In this document: one piece after another, positions 25,920 to 37,080 of the stretch | How positions within the stretch are numbered: position 1 is the stretch's first letter | Layout of the letters: the number at the start of each line of letters is the position of its first letter | From: Acanthochlamys bracteata | Lineage: Eukaryota > Streptophyta > Magnoliopsida > Pandanales > Velloziaceae | Direction: 5' to 3' | DNA length: 64,000 nt | NCBI GenBank assembly: GCA_019914995.1 | Contig: CM034133.1 | Span: forward strand, 6,962,495 to 7,026,494 | Position numbers and translations under genes: made by a program | Notes under the pieces: model-generated | What the model was told of the DNA's origin: nothing | What the model saw: only the letters and a program-made list of their open reading frames with translations | Databases searched by the model: none

Positions 25920-26990
25920 TTTTGGGATGATCCTTACTTGTTCAAACATTATTCTGATCAAATTATTAGGAGATGTGTTCCAGAGAGTGAGTTTCTAAGT
26001 TATCCTAAAATTTTGTCATTCTTATGCATGTGGAGGACATTTTGGAGCTAAGAAAACTGCAGCAAAAGTATTACAGAGTGGATTCTTTTGGCCAACTTTG
26101 TTTAAAGATGTTTATAATTTTTGTAAATCTTGTGTTAGGTGTCAAAGAATGGGAAATATTTCTTTTAAGAATCAAATGCCTCTTACTAATATTTTAGTGA
26201 TTGAATTGTTTGATGTTTGGGGTATAGATTTCATGGGACCTTTTCCTATTTCTTTTGGCTATCTTTATATCTTAGTTGCAGTTGATTATGTTTCCAAATG
26301 GATTGAAGCTACAGCTTGTAGATCTAATGACCATAAGGTAGTGCTGAAATTTTTGAAAGATTTTATCTTTTCACGTTTTGGTACACTTAGAGCTATAATT
26401 AGTGATGGGGGATCTGATTTTTGTAATAAGCCATTTGAAGTCTTGATGAAGAAATATAATATAACTCATAAAGTGGCTACGCCTTATCACCCTCAAACTA
26501 GTGGTCAAGTAGAAGTGTCAAATAGGGAAATTAAGCATATCTTGGAAAAAACTGTACAATCAAATAGGAAAGACTGGGCCTTAAAACTTAATGATGCTTT
26601 GTGGGCTTATAGAACAGCTTACAAAACTCCTATAGGAATGTCTCCTTATCGTTTGGTTTATAGAAAAGCTTGTCACCTCCCTGTTGAGTTAGAATATAAA
26701 GCTTATTGGGCCATTAAAAAACTCAACTTTGACCTTCAAGAAGCTGCAAACGTTAGAAAATTGCAATTAAGTGAGCTAGAAGAAATTCGAAATGAGGCAT
26801 ATGAGAATGCTAAGATTTATAAGGATAAAACCAAAGCATTGCATGATAAGGCATTATTAAGAAAATCATTTGAATGTGGGCAAAAGGTCTTGTTATATAA
26901 TTCAAGATTGAAGCTTTTTCCAGGAAAGCTTAAATCTAGATGGTATGGACCCTACGAGGTTATTGAAGTTTTTCTCATGGAGCTGTAGAA
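25920..26990 (+). pseudogene. Athila integrase region, unit 2
   Basis: [11 protein letters not shown] near 26130, GIDFMGPFP near 26222, [12 protein letters not shown] near 26402, [19 protein letters not shown] near 26480, [13 protein letters not shown] near 26930. It matches the integrase of unit 1 almost throughout. Confidence 0.88.
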
Positions 26991-26999
26991 ATTAGGGAT

Positions 27000-28542
27000 T
27001 TACAATTTGGAATGCAATTCAAAGTTAATGGGCATCGTTTGAAACCATATCTAGAAACTATTTTCTATATAAATGATGAAGCAACTTTTAAGTTGTTAGA
27101 TTCCATTTATCTCTAGAAAATGCTTCCGTCTGGCTGAAAACGTTAAACTTAGCGCTATTTGGGAGGCAACCCAAGAATTTTTAATGATTTGAATTCAGTT
27201 GTAGTTTTATTCGTGTTTTATTTAGGACTGGCTTTCCGGGAGAAGGTGTTTAGAAGGAAATAATTCTTATAAATGATAGCTACGGGAATTAAGGATGACT
27301 CAAAAAAAAAATTCGCAACAAGAACAACATCCAAAAGCAAATGGAACAGAGAAAAGCTTGCATGTTGGACAACAAAGAAAAAGCTATATTGTTCTTTGCA
27401 TGGGTGGTGATCAAGCTGCAGATTCTATTCAAAAGCAAACATGTAGGTAGCGAGTTTATAAAGAGGAGTGAGCTCAAGAAGATACAAATCATGCAAACAC
27501 AATCGGGAGTCTTTCTTACGACCTAAGTCTTACATTCTTTCATTTTTACATTAATGCTTGATTATTCTATTCATTGAACATTGAGGACAATGTTAGATTT
27601 AAGCTTAGGGAAGATAGAAAGTCAAATCTTGTGCAATGATAAACATTCTAATTGATAGCCTTTCTTCCAATTATTTTTTTCAATAATGAATTGGAACTTT
27701 GTTTTTTAGCATAGCTTTTGAGATCATAATTAATATTGAGTTTGTTTGTCTAATGTTCTTATCAGCTAAGTCTATTTTCTTCTTTTGAATAGTGTTGTGT
27801 ATAAGTGAGTTAATAACATTCTTTTGCTATTCTAGACAGTGCAATTGAATACACTTTATAGAGCATTTTGATTTCATAATCTGTAACAAGTGACGATATC
27901 TATCACCATGCAATACGAGGCTTAGAGTTGATCTTAATATTTTCTTGTGTTGTATTGTTTTGGTTTCAATTGTTAGGGATAGTTGAGAGACAGCTGTTAA
28001 AGAGTCATCCAAAAGTACAAGGGTAAAGAAAGAGCAAAAAAAAAGAAAAAAAAAAAAAGCTCGAATATACCTTGTAAAGTATAAGGGTAAAGAAAGAGCA
28101 ATTTAATAAAAATAAAAGAGCCGTAAAATTGGGCCAATGCTTGAGTATACCTTGTTCTTTTCTTGAAAATACTCTTGACTTCTTTGTGTTTTGACTATTT
28201 CCTAAGTTTGATTGCATTCGTTACAACCTTTGAAATAACTTTGTGACTCTCTAACAATTGTATGAGCAGTGGGGAGATGATTTCTTAACGAACTTATGGA
28301 CTTTGAACTCTAAACTTTCTTCTAATATGTTGCACGTGTCTTTGAATGCGAGGATTGAGTTGATTTGCTTGTCGTACAATGCATTTATGGGAGTTTGTAG
28401 ATGGTGTTGACTTGAGCATTAGGCTTAGAATAATTCTTTATAATTTATGATTGATTAAGCTTTGCGTAAAAATGAGTTCTATGAAAATAATTTGTGGAAG
28501 TTTGGTATGCATTTTAATTATTTTGCTCGAGCACTAGCAAAA
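27000..28542 (+). other. Athila 3' untranslated region, unit 2; no env-like gene seen
   Basis: Counterpart of 18735-20249, again without a recognisable env-like frame. An A-rich run near 28036-28060 differs in length from unit 1, as expected for a simple repeat. Confidence 0.65.
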
Positions 28543-28561
28543 GTTTAAGTTTGGGGGTATT
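28543..28561 (+). other. Athila polypurine tract region, unit 2
   Basis: GTTTAAGTTTGGGGGTATT directly before LTR 3. Confidence 0.75.
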
Positions 28562-29935
28562 TGATAAAGATATAATTATATGGTTTATAATAATATTTTG
28601 ATCATGATTATATATTGATTATCTATTAATGAGCTAAAATTTTCTTACATTTTGTGGATGTTAGATAATGAAGACAAGTTGGACAAATGTAAAAGAAAGA
28701 GAAGCTACAAGCTTACATAGAGAGAGACCACCACAACCAATCAAACATGGGCTCCCTCTTGGCCCACAAGGCAACATTAGCCCATTATTATGATTAAGAA
28801 ATCTCAACGTTTGGAAGCAAACATTTATAGGAAGTGAACCGTAGCATTAAAACAGGGGAAGGAAAAGAAAAGCCCTAATCTCATCCAGAGCCCCACGTGA
28901 AGAAGAAAAGGATTTTTTTTTTTTCTAGCGGCAAGCAGCAGACAACTGAGGGGAGGAAAAGAAACCAGAAAAAAAGAAATTAGAGGAAGAAACGGAGAGG
29001 AAATTAAAGGCGAGGAAAGGGACAGAGCTTTGCGGACGGACAAAGCAACAACCAACCAGATTTGATTTTCTTTCTTTTTCCTATTTATCTCAATGAATTT
29101 TATTGCTTGTATTATTTCTATGGGTAGCTAAACATCTTGACTGGAATTTTGGATGAAACCTTAGTAAAATTGTTTGGATTCTTAAATATTATTGCGATTA
29201 ATAATTGTTGAATATTTTGTGAGTTGTTAATCTTTGTATTAATTAAAATTTAGATTTTGAATTTAAATGCTTGATCAATATTGAGTTTGAAATTTGAATT
29301 ATTTGTCTAAATATGTTTGCGAGGACCAATCGAAACATAATAAAAGAGCTTAGGATTAATAACTGTGATTAGTATTTTCTGGACCAAAGAGAATATGATT
29401 GCATGATTTCTGATTTCGCAATTCTTAATGCATCTCTTGTTTAATTCTGTACTGGACCAAAGTTAGAATAAATAAGAGATAGGTGATTCTAAACTGGACC
29501 AAAGTTAGAATAAATAAAAGATAGGTGATTCTAAACTGGACCAAAGTTAGGATCATAATTGAAATCTGACCTAAGGACTGGACCAAAGTATTAGGTACGA
29601 AATCTTCACATTAGTCAATAATAAAACTCACACTTGATTAAGGATTCAAACAATAGACACTAGTGATGGATTCTGAAATTTTAGTTATCTTATCTCCTCT
29701 GTTTCTAAAAACTTTATTTTTATTATTATTACTATTTGATTTTCATACATATTTGTAGTTTAATTAAAAATCTCCATCCTATTACATATTTTATGAGATT
29801 AGTTTTAAGTTAGAGTTAGCATCAGTCCCTGTGGATCGAACCTGTTATTTGCTATACGGTAGGCGACAACCGTGCACTTGCGGGATAAACTAGGATAGAA
29901 TCTCTAAGTTTTCTTAGATGATTTTAGCCACACCA
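28562..29935 (+). repeat. Athila LTR 3 (3')
   Basis: 1374 bp, TGATAAAGAT to GCCACACCA. It contains a short tandem duplication near 29455-29545 (unit starting CTGGACCAAAGTTAGAATAA) that LTR 1 lacks. Confidence 0.9.
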
Positions 29936-29940
29936 AGTAT
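29936..29940. repeat. Right target site duplication (AGTAT) of the Athila insertion
   Basis: Matches 11964-11968. Copia gag resumes directly afterwards with GAGCCAAACTAACGG. Confidence 0.92.
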
Positions 29941-30290
29941 GAGCCAAACTAACGGCAAGCAGAACTTTAGAACTACAAGTGTCGCATTCTCCAATAAGTA
30001 TAAAACCAATGATGTACACTCTTCTACTCTTTTTATTAAGTGTTTCTATTGTGGTAGAAAGGGTCACAAGGTAAGCTCTTGTTGATTTAAAAATAATGAA
30101 AATAAGGTAAGGGTAATATGGATTCCCAAGAGCAGCCGTCCTGCGAAAGAGGTAAGTGAAAATCTCTTTAAAAGAAGTGCTAGATGCTTTACTACTAAAC
30201 AATCTATTATTTTGTAAGATAATCCATCCACCTCTTATGTTGCAAGTAACAATGACTATGTGACTCATTATCCTAAATTCAAAAAAAACT
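29941..30290 (+). pseudogene. gag region of Copia element 1, second part with zinc knuckle
   Basis: Continues the Copia gag after the Athila insertion. A CCHC zinc knuckle, CFYCGRKGHKVSSC, lies at 30041-30082, followed by VIWIPKSS, which resembles the end of Sirevirus gag. Recognisable sequence fades near 30290. Fossil. Confidence 0.75.
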
Positions 30291-30599
30291 AAAGTATGAA
30301 TAAAAAGATGTGAATGCCAAAAGATACCTTCAAGATTACCAACACTTTAGAAACCAAAAATTTGGATATCATAAAGATAAATTCTTATTGCAAAAATTCT
30401 ATAGTGTGAAGGTAAGTAGTTCAATCTTTTAAGGATTTTGATAACTTTTAGCATTTGAATCGGAGGCACTTCTTTATTTAATGTATCAATAATTATTGGT
30501 GCCACATGCTGAATTTAACACTTTTTCTTTCTAAATTTAATCTTAATGATAATATATTTTAATTCTATATATTTAACACCCTTATAATACTTATCATTC
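30291..30599. other. Unrecognised junction between two Copia relics
   Basis: AT-rich sequence between the plus-strand gag relic and the minus-strand RT/RNase H relic. No feature recognised; the breakpoint between the two elements lies somewhere here. Confidence 0.4.
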
Positions 30600-31905
30600 T
30601 TAGAGAAGAAAACTACTATAGAATTATCACAATAAACTTTTAGCATTAGTAATAATGTCGACAACAATAAGTTTAGATAAATTTCCATAGTCAATTAGTT
30701 CGAATTCTGAACTCAAAGCTTTCTACAATTCAGCTTTCATAGTGGAAGTAGCAATCACTAACTATTTCGTGCGTTTCTTTGATATTGTTCCTCTAGCCAA
30801 AACCAACACCTATCCGAATGTGAATTTTTTACTATCAACACATCCAACAAATTCTGAATCTGAATACCAAACAATCTTTAAGTTGTTAGATCTTCTGTAA
30901 GTATGTATATTATTTTTCATTCCTTATAAGTATCTTAATATTTTCCTTACAGCTTTTCAATTATCATGTCCCAAATTATTTTCATAATGCTTAACATTTC
31001 GATGGCAAAATTGATGTCTGGTCTAGTACGGGCGCATACATCAGGCTCTCAACTGGATATGCATAAGTAATTTTTTTTTATTTGCTTGCGTTCTAATTCA
31101 TTCTTTGGATATTGCATAAGGATGAATTTGTCAACTTATTGAATTTGAATAACAATTTCCAAGCAATTTTCATTTCAAGTCTTTCTGAAATTTTATTAAT
31201 ATATGCTTTCTGAGACAACCACAAAATCATTATGACCAATTTCTAGAGAATTTAACCCTAATCACATAAGTTGCCTCTTCTATATATTTCCTTTCAAAAT
31301 TCTTAAAAAGTAATTTCTTAGTCTCATATAACAGATCAAGAACATTTCTTGTAAACAAGATATCATCAACATATAGAATTAAAATAAAAATATAAATTTG
31401 CTCCCACTAATATTTAGATGTATATACACCGATCAACAGTATTTTTTATAAATCCGAAGGAGGCGTTGGTATCATTAAATTTAGGATACCATTGTTAGAA
31501 ATATTGCTTAAGTTCGTGTATTATTTTCTAAGTTTACACACCAACCGTTCTTTTTCTTTAACAAAAAGCCTTCAGGTTTGACATATATATACTTCATCAT
31601 CTAAATTTTCATTCAAAAAAAATTGTTTCACATCCATTTGATGTAGATCTAAATCATAGTGAGCTACTAAAGCCATCATAGTGAGCTACTAAAGCCATAA
31701 TTGATTCTAAATGATACCTTTCTCGAAATTGGAGAACAAGTATTATTATAAGTAATGCTATTTCTTTAAATGAAATATTTATAACAAGTTTAGTCTTATA
31801 TCGGGCAATATTACTATTTGAGTCGCATTTGGTCTTAAATACTCATTTGCACATAGTGCATTTATGTCCTTATATAATTCAACAAGTTTTAAGACTTCAT
31901 TATGT
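30600..31905 (-). pseudogene. Antisense Copia reverse transcriptase/RNase H relic
   Basis: Read on the minus strand from 31905: an RT start block, VAHYDLDLHQMDVKQFFLNE near 31670, SGSKFIFLILYVDDILFTRN near 31380 (catalytic YVDD), then RNase H blocks NNLKIVWYSDSEFVGCVDSK near 30870 and MKAELW near 30740. The lineage differs from the Sirevirus-like elements and is closer to Tork/Ale-type Copia. A short direct duplication of about 23 bases lies near 31656-31700. Old, with many breaks; no LTR is identified. Confidence 0.78.
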
Positions 31906-31914
31906 TTTATAGAT

Positions 31915-32370
31915 CACTACAAGAGAAGAGACCATCTACAACCACAACAACTGGTCGCCAAAACTAAAAAACAGTCGCTAAAGGTATATTAGCAACTGGA
32001 AAGAGATGGTCGCCAAGGCAGTCGCTCTAAATGGTCGCCTTTATATGAGCAGTAGAGACCAGTGCACGCAAGTCGCTAATAATGCATCCACGACCACTGC
32101 AAGTTAGTCGTTGATGTAATACAAGCGACTATCCATAAGATGGTCGTTGATACTGTTCAGCGACTACAACCTAGCAAGTCGCTGATACACTAACAGCGAC
32201 CATCTATTATGGCCGCTGATGGCATATCAGTGATTGTGGAGTCTAGGTCACTTGAGCAGAAATTAGTGATCGTCTTATGTTTGGTCGCAGACGCGATATA
32301 TGAGTATATATATAGCTCATCAATAACCAGCGTGCCGCAATCGCTGATCACCTATCAACGACCAGTGGTT
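31915..32370. repeat. CACTA terminal and subterminal repeats
   Basis: More than a dozen copies, in both orientations, of short motifs around GGTCGCC, AGTCGCT and CAGCGAC within 450 bases. In living En/Spm relatives such subterminal motifs bind the TnpA-type protein. The open frame at 32209-32418 lies inside the repeats and is not considered a gene. Confidence 0.72.
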
Positions 32371-32755
32371 ATTGGTTACAAGTTTTTCTTAATAAATTTT
32401 TTATTATTAGTATTTTGAAGCTATTATTTCAATACTAAAATATTACCAAAACAAAATTTTCATTCAACAAAATACAAAATAAAAAAATATTACATTACAT
32501 TATTCTAATATAATTAAATATATTTTAAATTATATTATTATCTTCATATAATAAATTCAAAATATAAAAATATTACATTATATTGTTCTAATATAATAAA
32601 AAACAACATAACAAAAGAATCAACCTCCGAGGGCGCCCTTCTCCTGAAACATGAGTAAACAATCATGACTCTGAAATGAAAACAAAAAGAAAAGGATTAA
32701 AAATATTTATCTATTTATTGAAATAAATATCTAAGCTATTCTATATTAAGATCTC

Positions 32756-33840
32756 TAAAATCTAAATATTCTTCTAATTTACTCCTCGTATCTCCAAATT
32801 TGATTCCGACTCTTCCTACAAATCATATTCGTCGATCCGTTCGTGTCGGCGTCAATCTCATACCGTTTGATGGGTTAGTTGAATTTTTAGCGTCATATGT
32901 TCTTTTAAACTAAGTTATTCTAAACTAAGTTTTATGAAACCTAATCATGCCTCTAACTTACTCCTCATACCTCCGAATTTGATTCAGACTCTTACTACAA
33001 GTCATATTTGTTGACCTCATCATGTCGGTGCCAATCTCGTGCCGTTTGATGGCTTAGTTTATATTTTAATCCCTTATGTTGTTTTAAACTAAGTATTCTA
33101 GAACCAAATTTTCTAAAACCTAAACATGCTTCTAACTTACACACTCGAATCTCCAAATTTGATTCCAACTCTTTCTACGAGTCACATTCGTCGACCAAAT
33201 TGTGTCGGAGCCAATCTCGTGCCGTTTGATGGTTGAGTTTAAATTTTAGCCTACTATGTTGTTTTAAACTAAGTTATTATAAGCTTTTAATTTTTCTAAA
33301 ACCTAAACATGCTTCTAACTTACTCCTCGGATCTCCTAATTTGATTCCAACTCTTACTACAAGTCATAGTCGTCGACCCGACCATGTCAGCGCAAATCTC
33401 GTGTCTTTTGATGGCTTAATTTATATTTTAGTCTCCTATGTTGTTTTAAACTAAGTTATTCTAAACTAAAATTTTTAAGACCTAAACTTGCTTCTAACTT
33501 ACTCATCGGACTTCCGAATTTGATGACGACTCTTCTTACATGTCACATTCATCCACACGATCGTGTCAGCGCCAATCTCATGCCATTTGATGGCTTAGTT
33601 TATATTCTAGTCCACAATATTGTATTAAACTAAGTTATTATAAACTAAAATTTTTTAAAACCTAAACTTGCTTCTAACTTATTCTTCGAACTTCCAAATT
33701 TTATTCCGACTCTTTCTATAAGTCACATTTGTCGACCCGATTGTGTTGGCATCAATCTCATGCCATTTGATGGCTTAGTTTATATTTAACCCACTATGTT
33801 GTTTTACAATAAGTTATTCTAAACTAAATTTTTTAAATAC
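32756..33840. repeat. 180-bp tandem array, six units
   Basis: The anchor CTCC(A/G)AATTTGATTC recurs near 32791, 32970, 33150, 33332, 33511 and 33691, giving spacings of 179, 180, 182, 179 and 180 bases. Each unit also holds GCCAATCTCGTGCCGTTTGATGG-like and GTTTTAAACTAAGTTATTCTA-like segments. The units are diverged from one another. The frame at 33233-33454 lies within the array and is not a gene. Confidence 0.88.
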
Positions 33841-33949
33841 TAAATTTCCCTTAACTTGCTAATAACTGGAGATATCGTCTAACAATACAAATAAATTATA
33901 AGAAATTTTAAGAGTGAGAAAACCACAAGATAACCGATTTATCTAAAGC

Positions 33950-34300
33950 TGGACCCTATCTTTCCAGTTGACTTTCATAGATTGCATAATTTGCATTAGC
34001 CTGTTGATTTGTTGACCTTGTCACTCCAGTTCCAACTCAAGAGTACTCACTCTTGAGACCTCCTACTGGAGAGCACTAAGTCTTTCATACATACCATCCT
34101 ATTCTTGTTTTTCTCTCTCCAGTTGAGTTATTAGGTTAGATACTTCTGATGCACAATCATCTTTACGTTGTGGTTTTGGCCCTGGTCCCCCCACTACAAT
34201 AATAATCAGATTCGTTTCCTAAACGCTCTCCTTAACTTTTTCTTGTCTCATCGGCTGGTCTGTTTGTGAAGATCTTTTAAGCATTTTACTCATTACCTCC
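33950..34300 (-). pseudogene. Possible CACTA accessory protein fragment (coiled coil)
   Basis: Minus strand, beginning MSKMLKRSSQTDQPMRQEKV at about 34295 and continuing into heptad-like sequence (EVSNLITQLEREKQE, then QQINRLMQIMQSMKV). The frame is interrupted by stop codons. Plant CACTA elements often encode such coiled-coil tails on transposase_24-type proteins, which is why I link it to the CACTA end; the match is by character only. Confidence 0.35.
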
Positions 34301-34330
34301 TATAATTAATTTAGGATTATTGATATATAC

Positions 34331-35480
34331 ACTATATAACTATTTTATTTTCTATACCCAAAAAACACAACTTATATAATCGCTTCGAGTTCTCTCTAAA
34401 CTAAAACTATACTTTATTTGAAACCTTCCCTTTTTTTGTGTATGTTATTTTGTACGTCTCAAGTGGTCAATGTCCCTGCATATTATAATATAAATATCAA
34501 TAAAATAGCATTTTTTTTCAAACAATTATTTTACCGTTCTATGAGAAATACTTGCTATATTTTCACTTCCACCGCGATACGGACCAAGTTGTTTAAGACG
34601 CGCCTCTTTTGCAATACGTGAAGTCTCATACAATATATAAAGCAATTGATCAGCAAATATTTCATGAATTCTTATTTGATACTTATAGTTATTATAGTAG
34701 TGTTTATATTAGACTTAAATTCTATATTGGGTCTTCAAATAGATTGTAAAGATCCGACCAATCATAAACTCGACCTTTTTCTTTGAAATCCTTAGATGGG
34801 TTGGCCCTTACAGCATCCGCAGCCACCATTTTCTTATAATGCAGGTGTGCCCTGTATTCCAATGCTTATGTGTAGTTACTCTTACATTGTGCAAACATCT
34901 TCTAACTCTTAGTTGATACTTAGAGTTATTAGCCAATCGTTTCTTACACCGGAGATTGTAAGACAGCTATCAGACTTCACCTGCTCTAATTTAATGGTGA
35001 TGATCTGCACAAATTTTAGATCATCGAACTGTGTATGATGCTATCATTACTATGATATTCATTATTGAATGCGATAATCAAGTGAGGGATTATATAGTGT
35101 TCTATGGTGAAGAAGATAAAACACTACCACTATGCACGATCTTTAAAAACATATATTATAACGGATACTCCTCCCTACAAAGTTCCTTATCTAGAATGGA
35201 GCTAAGTTCATTCAGGGACGGTGCTATATCCAATTGCAATTAATGCAATCCATTTAGAAGAATAAGTCGATGAAGAATATATTTGTCAAGCTCATTCTTT
35301 ACCGCATGGAGGATTGAGGCATTCAAACTTGTGGTATATGTATATGCTCACTATGCCTTCATGTAAGCCCATGGAGGATCAATTAGCTATACGAGAGAAG
35401 CAACCCGCTGCATGTCAACTAGTATATTCCTGATGTTCAGCTGAATTAAATTAGCAACAAAAGTGTCCCTACAATATAAG
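34331..35480. other. Unassigned sequence between CACTA and MULE relics
   Basis: On the minus strand near 34760-34880 a stretch reads EYRAHLHYKKMVAADAVRAN then PSKDFKEKGRVYDWSDLYNL, which looks protein-like but is not a family I can name; it may belong to the CACTA element. A plus-strand frame at 35031-35243 has no recognised similarity. Nothing else is seen. Confidence 0.4.
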
Positions 35481-35499
35481 AGAACAAATACTTATCGAC

Positions 35500-36923
35500 C
35501 AAATTTTGTAAGCAAAATTATTTGAGAATATAGCTGCACTTTTTTGGACTGAAACATAACTTCGACGCTATATGAAGTTAATACTTATTCACACGAATTT
35601 ATCAATCGTGATCATAGATAAACTTCTAGTTGGCAAAATTGGTCGATGCATAAAAGAAATTTTGTGGAGCTTATACATAGTTATAGTCCTAAATACATCA
35701 TTCAGGATCTAGAGAAAGAGTATAGCGTGAACAATAGTTATGACAAAGCTTGGAAAGCACGTGAACTTACCTTCGAAGGTATTCGAGAATCAATCGAATA
35801 ATTACATGCATGATTGTCTTCAACGTTGTCATGATCAAAATTTTATTTATGATCGTTTCGCTTGCGTAGGATCGTAAAATCGATATTTTAAATAAGATCT
35901 TAAAATCTTACTTATCAATATTTTTAATTAAATTGTTTAATATTTTTAAAATTTTAATAGTACTTATTAAAATTGCTGAGATTTCAAAACATAATTCTTT
36001 TTATATTTCATTTTATTGTAATAAATTAATAATGTTCATATTTGTGGTTCAAATGAACTATATCATTCATAATTTTTTATATTTTATTGAGCTTATTATC
36101 ATAAACTTTTTATTGACTATGTCATTATTTTATAAGTATATATGTATATAGTTATACCCATCTAGAAAACTTCATCCCTTATGTAATTATCAATTAGGCG
36201 TCAAGCAATCGTCTTTATCACCTCAAATTAAAAAGAAAAAAATCTAAAACATCACCATACAAAATAATATTTGCTCACATAACGAACCCCTCATAGAATA
36301 AACCAAATACCACTGCACCCGCTACAAAAAAATAACAGATCTTCTCTAGCTATCTCATCTTCGATCAAAGTCATCGAGAGCTTTCCTGATTTATGAAAAT
36401 TTCTTATAAACAGAAATCGTAAGATTGCGAGATAGATTGGGATTTTAAAAATTTTAGAATTAAGATCGAAATCTTACGATTGTAAGTAAGATAGAAATTC
36501 AGTATCAAATAGGATCATTTTATTAATATAAAATCGTAAAATTTTAAAATTTAAATAAGATTTTTAACAAGGATGTCATTATATTATGTTGAATTAAAAG
36601 GCGAAGAACTCGAGTACCATAACAGTGTTGAGACAGACATAAATAATCATTTATTATACTTCTTTATGACCATATTTGGATGCATCAGGGGTTTCCATAA
36701 CAACATTCGATCAATTATAACTACTGATGGAATAATCTTGAAGTTAAAGTACATTAGACCTTTATTTATTACCACGTGCCTGTACAGTACAACCAACCAA
36801 ATTTACCTCATCACATTTGGTAATAGAGATTTTAGAATGATGCATCATGAGAGTGCTTTATGGTTAAGGAGAGCCACTAGTGATTTTGAAGATCATATAT
36901 TCATAAGAGTTAGACAAATTTAA
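35500..36923 (+). pseudogene. MULE (Mutator-like) transposase, broken
   Basis: Two parts separated by an inserted AT-rich element. The first (about 35560-35810) contains YSPKYIIQDLEKEYSVNNSY then DKAWKARELTFEGIRESIE, the MuDR N-terminal helix region. The second (36573-36923) contains TDINNHLLYFFMTIFGCIRG, then IITTDGIILKLKYIRPLFIT, the start of the MULE catalytic domain; its TTDG carries the first catalytic aspartate of the DDE triad. ATCLDG-type and FGNRD blocks follow as TTCLYSTTNQIYLITFGNRD. The later catalytic residues and the SWIM finger are absent, and the first part has an internal stop, so it cannot act as a transposase. Confidence 0.8.
35833..36573. mobile_element. AT-rich MITE-like insertion in the MULE gene
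   Basis: Interrupts the MULE coding region. TGTCAT flanks both sides (35827-35832 and 36574-36579), a likely 6-bp or longer target duplication. The ends are imperfect inverted repeats (GATCAAAATTTTATTTA against the reverse complement TGTTAAAAATCTTATTTA). The interior has further self-complementary ATCGTAAAAT-type stretches. There is no coding capacity; the 72-codon frame at 35933-36151 is chance. Confidence 0.45.
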
Positions 36924-37080
36924 ACCCGGCTCGAAAACTAAAACTGATCCATTTAAATTGGGTTCAGATTTACTCTTATACAGATTTGAGTCATTTTTGG
37001 GTCAATGACCCGATAAATTAAACATATTTGGATCATTTTCGGTCAACCCGAAATTGCCCCCATTGACACGGTAAGAAGTT
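36924..37080. other. Possible hAT-like non-autonomous end
   Basis: Repeated GGGTC/GACCCG words end in AAATTGCCCCCATTGA, similar in form to ATATTGCCATCCCTAAT at 39316. Both resemble hAT-type termini (reverse complement TAGGGATGGCAATAT). No partner end is found. Confidence 0.3.

Larger units (their letters stand above)
11969..29935 (+). mobile_element. Athila-lineage Gypsy insertion with three LTRs (LTR-internal-LTR-internal-LTR)
   Basis: About 18 kb inserted once: a single AGTAT duplication encloses three LTRs (11969-13308, 20268-21619, 28562-29935) and two near-identical internal regions (13309-20267 and 21620-28561, each about 6.95 kb). Both internal regions have the Athila-type primer site, gag, protease, RT/RNase H and integrase in that order and a polypurine tract. 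No env-like gene is visible. Strong similarity among the three LTRs suggests a geologically young insertion. Both units are broken, each with several breaks; unit two looks slightly better kept in the pol part. The likely origin is recombination between LTRs of sister copies, or an assembly effect. Confidence 0.9.
8449..30290 (+). mobile_element. Copia element 1, Sirevirus-like relic, 3'-truncated and split by an Athila insertion
   Basis: Parts in order: 5' LTR 8449-10499, primer-binding site at 10502, gag 10558-11963, the nested Athila insertion 11969-29935, then the rest of gag with its zinc knuckle to about 30290. No pol and no 3' LTR follow in this orientation, so the element is a broken 5' fragment. 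The LTR start (TGGAACTCCAAAGTTGATTTTGATGATAA), long LTR and iMet-type primer site point to the SIRE/Maximus lineage. The element is old, with several breaks in gag. It belongs to the same family as Copia element 2 at 40050-62453. Confidence 0.75.
31915..34330. mobile_element. CACTA (En/Spm-like) transposon, left part
   Basis: Begins CACTACAAGAGAAGAG, matching the CACTA terminal inverted repeat, and is followed by about 450 bases dense in GTCGC-type subterminal repeats, a tandem array and a minus-strand coiled-coil-like frame. No matching CTTGTAGTG right end is visible downstream, so it is truncated or its end has decayed. It abuts the antisense Copia RT relic at 31905. Confidence 0.7.

Noticed and set aside
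32756-33840. Centromeric satellite
   Set aside because: Period fits, but only six diverged units in a CACTA context; not enough to call a centromere repeat.
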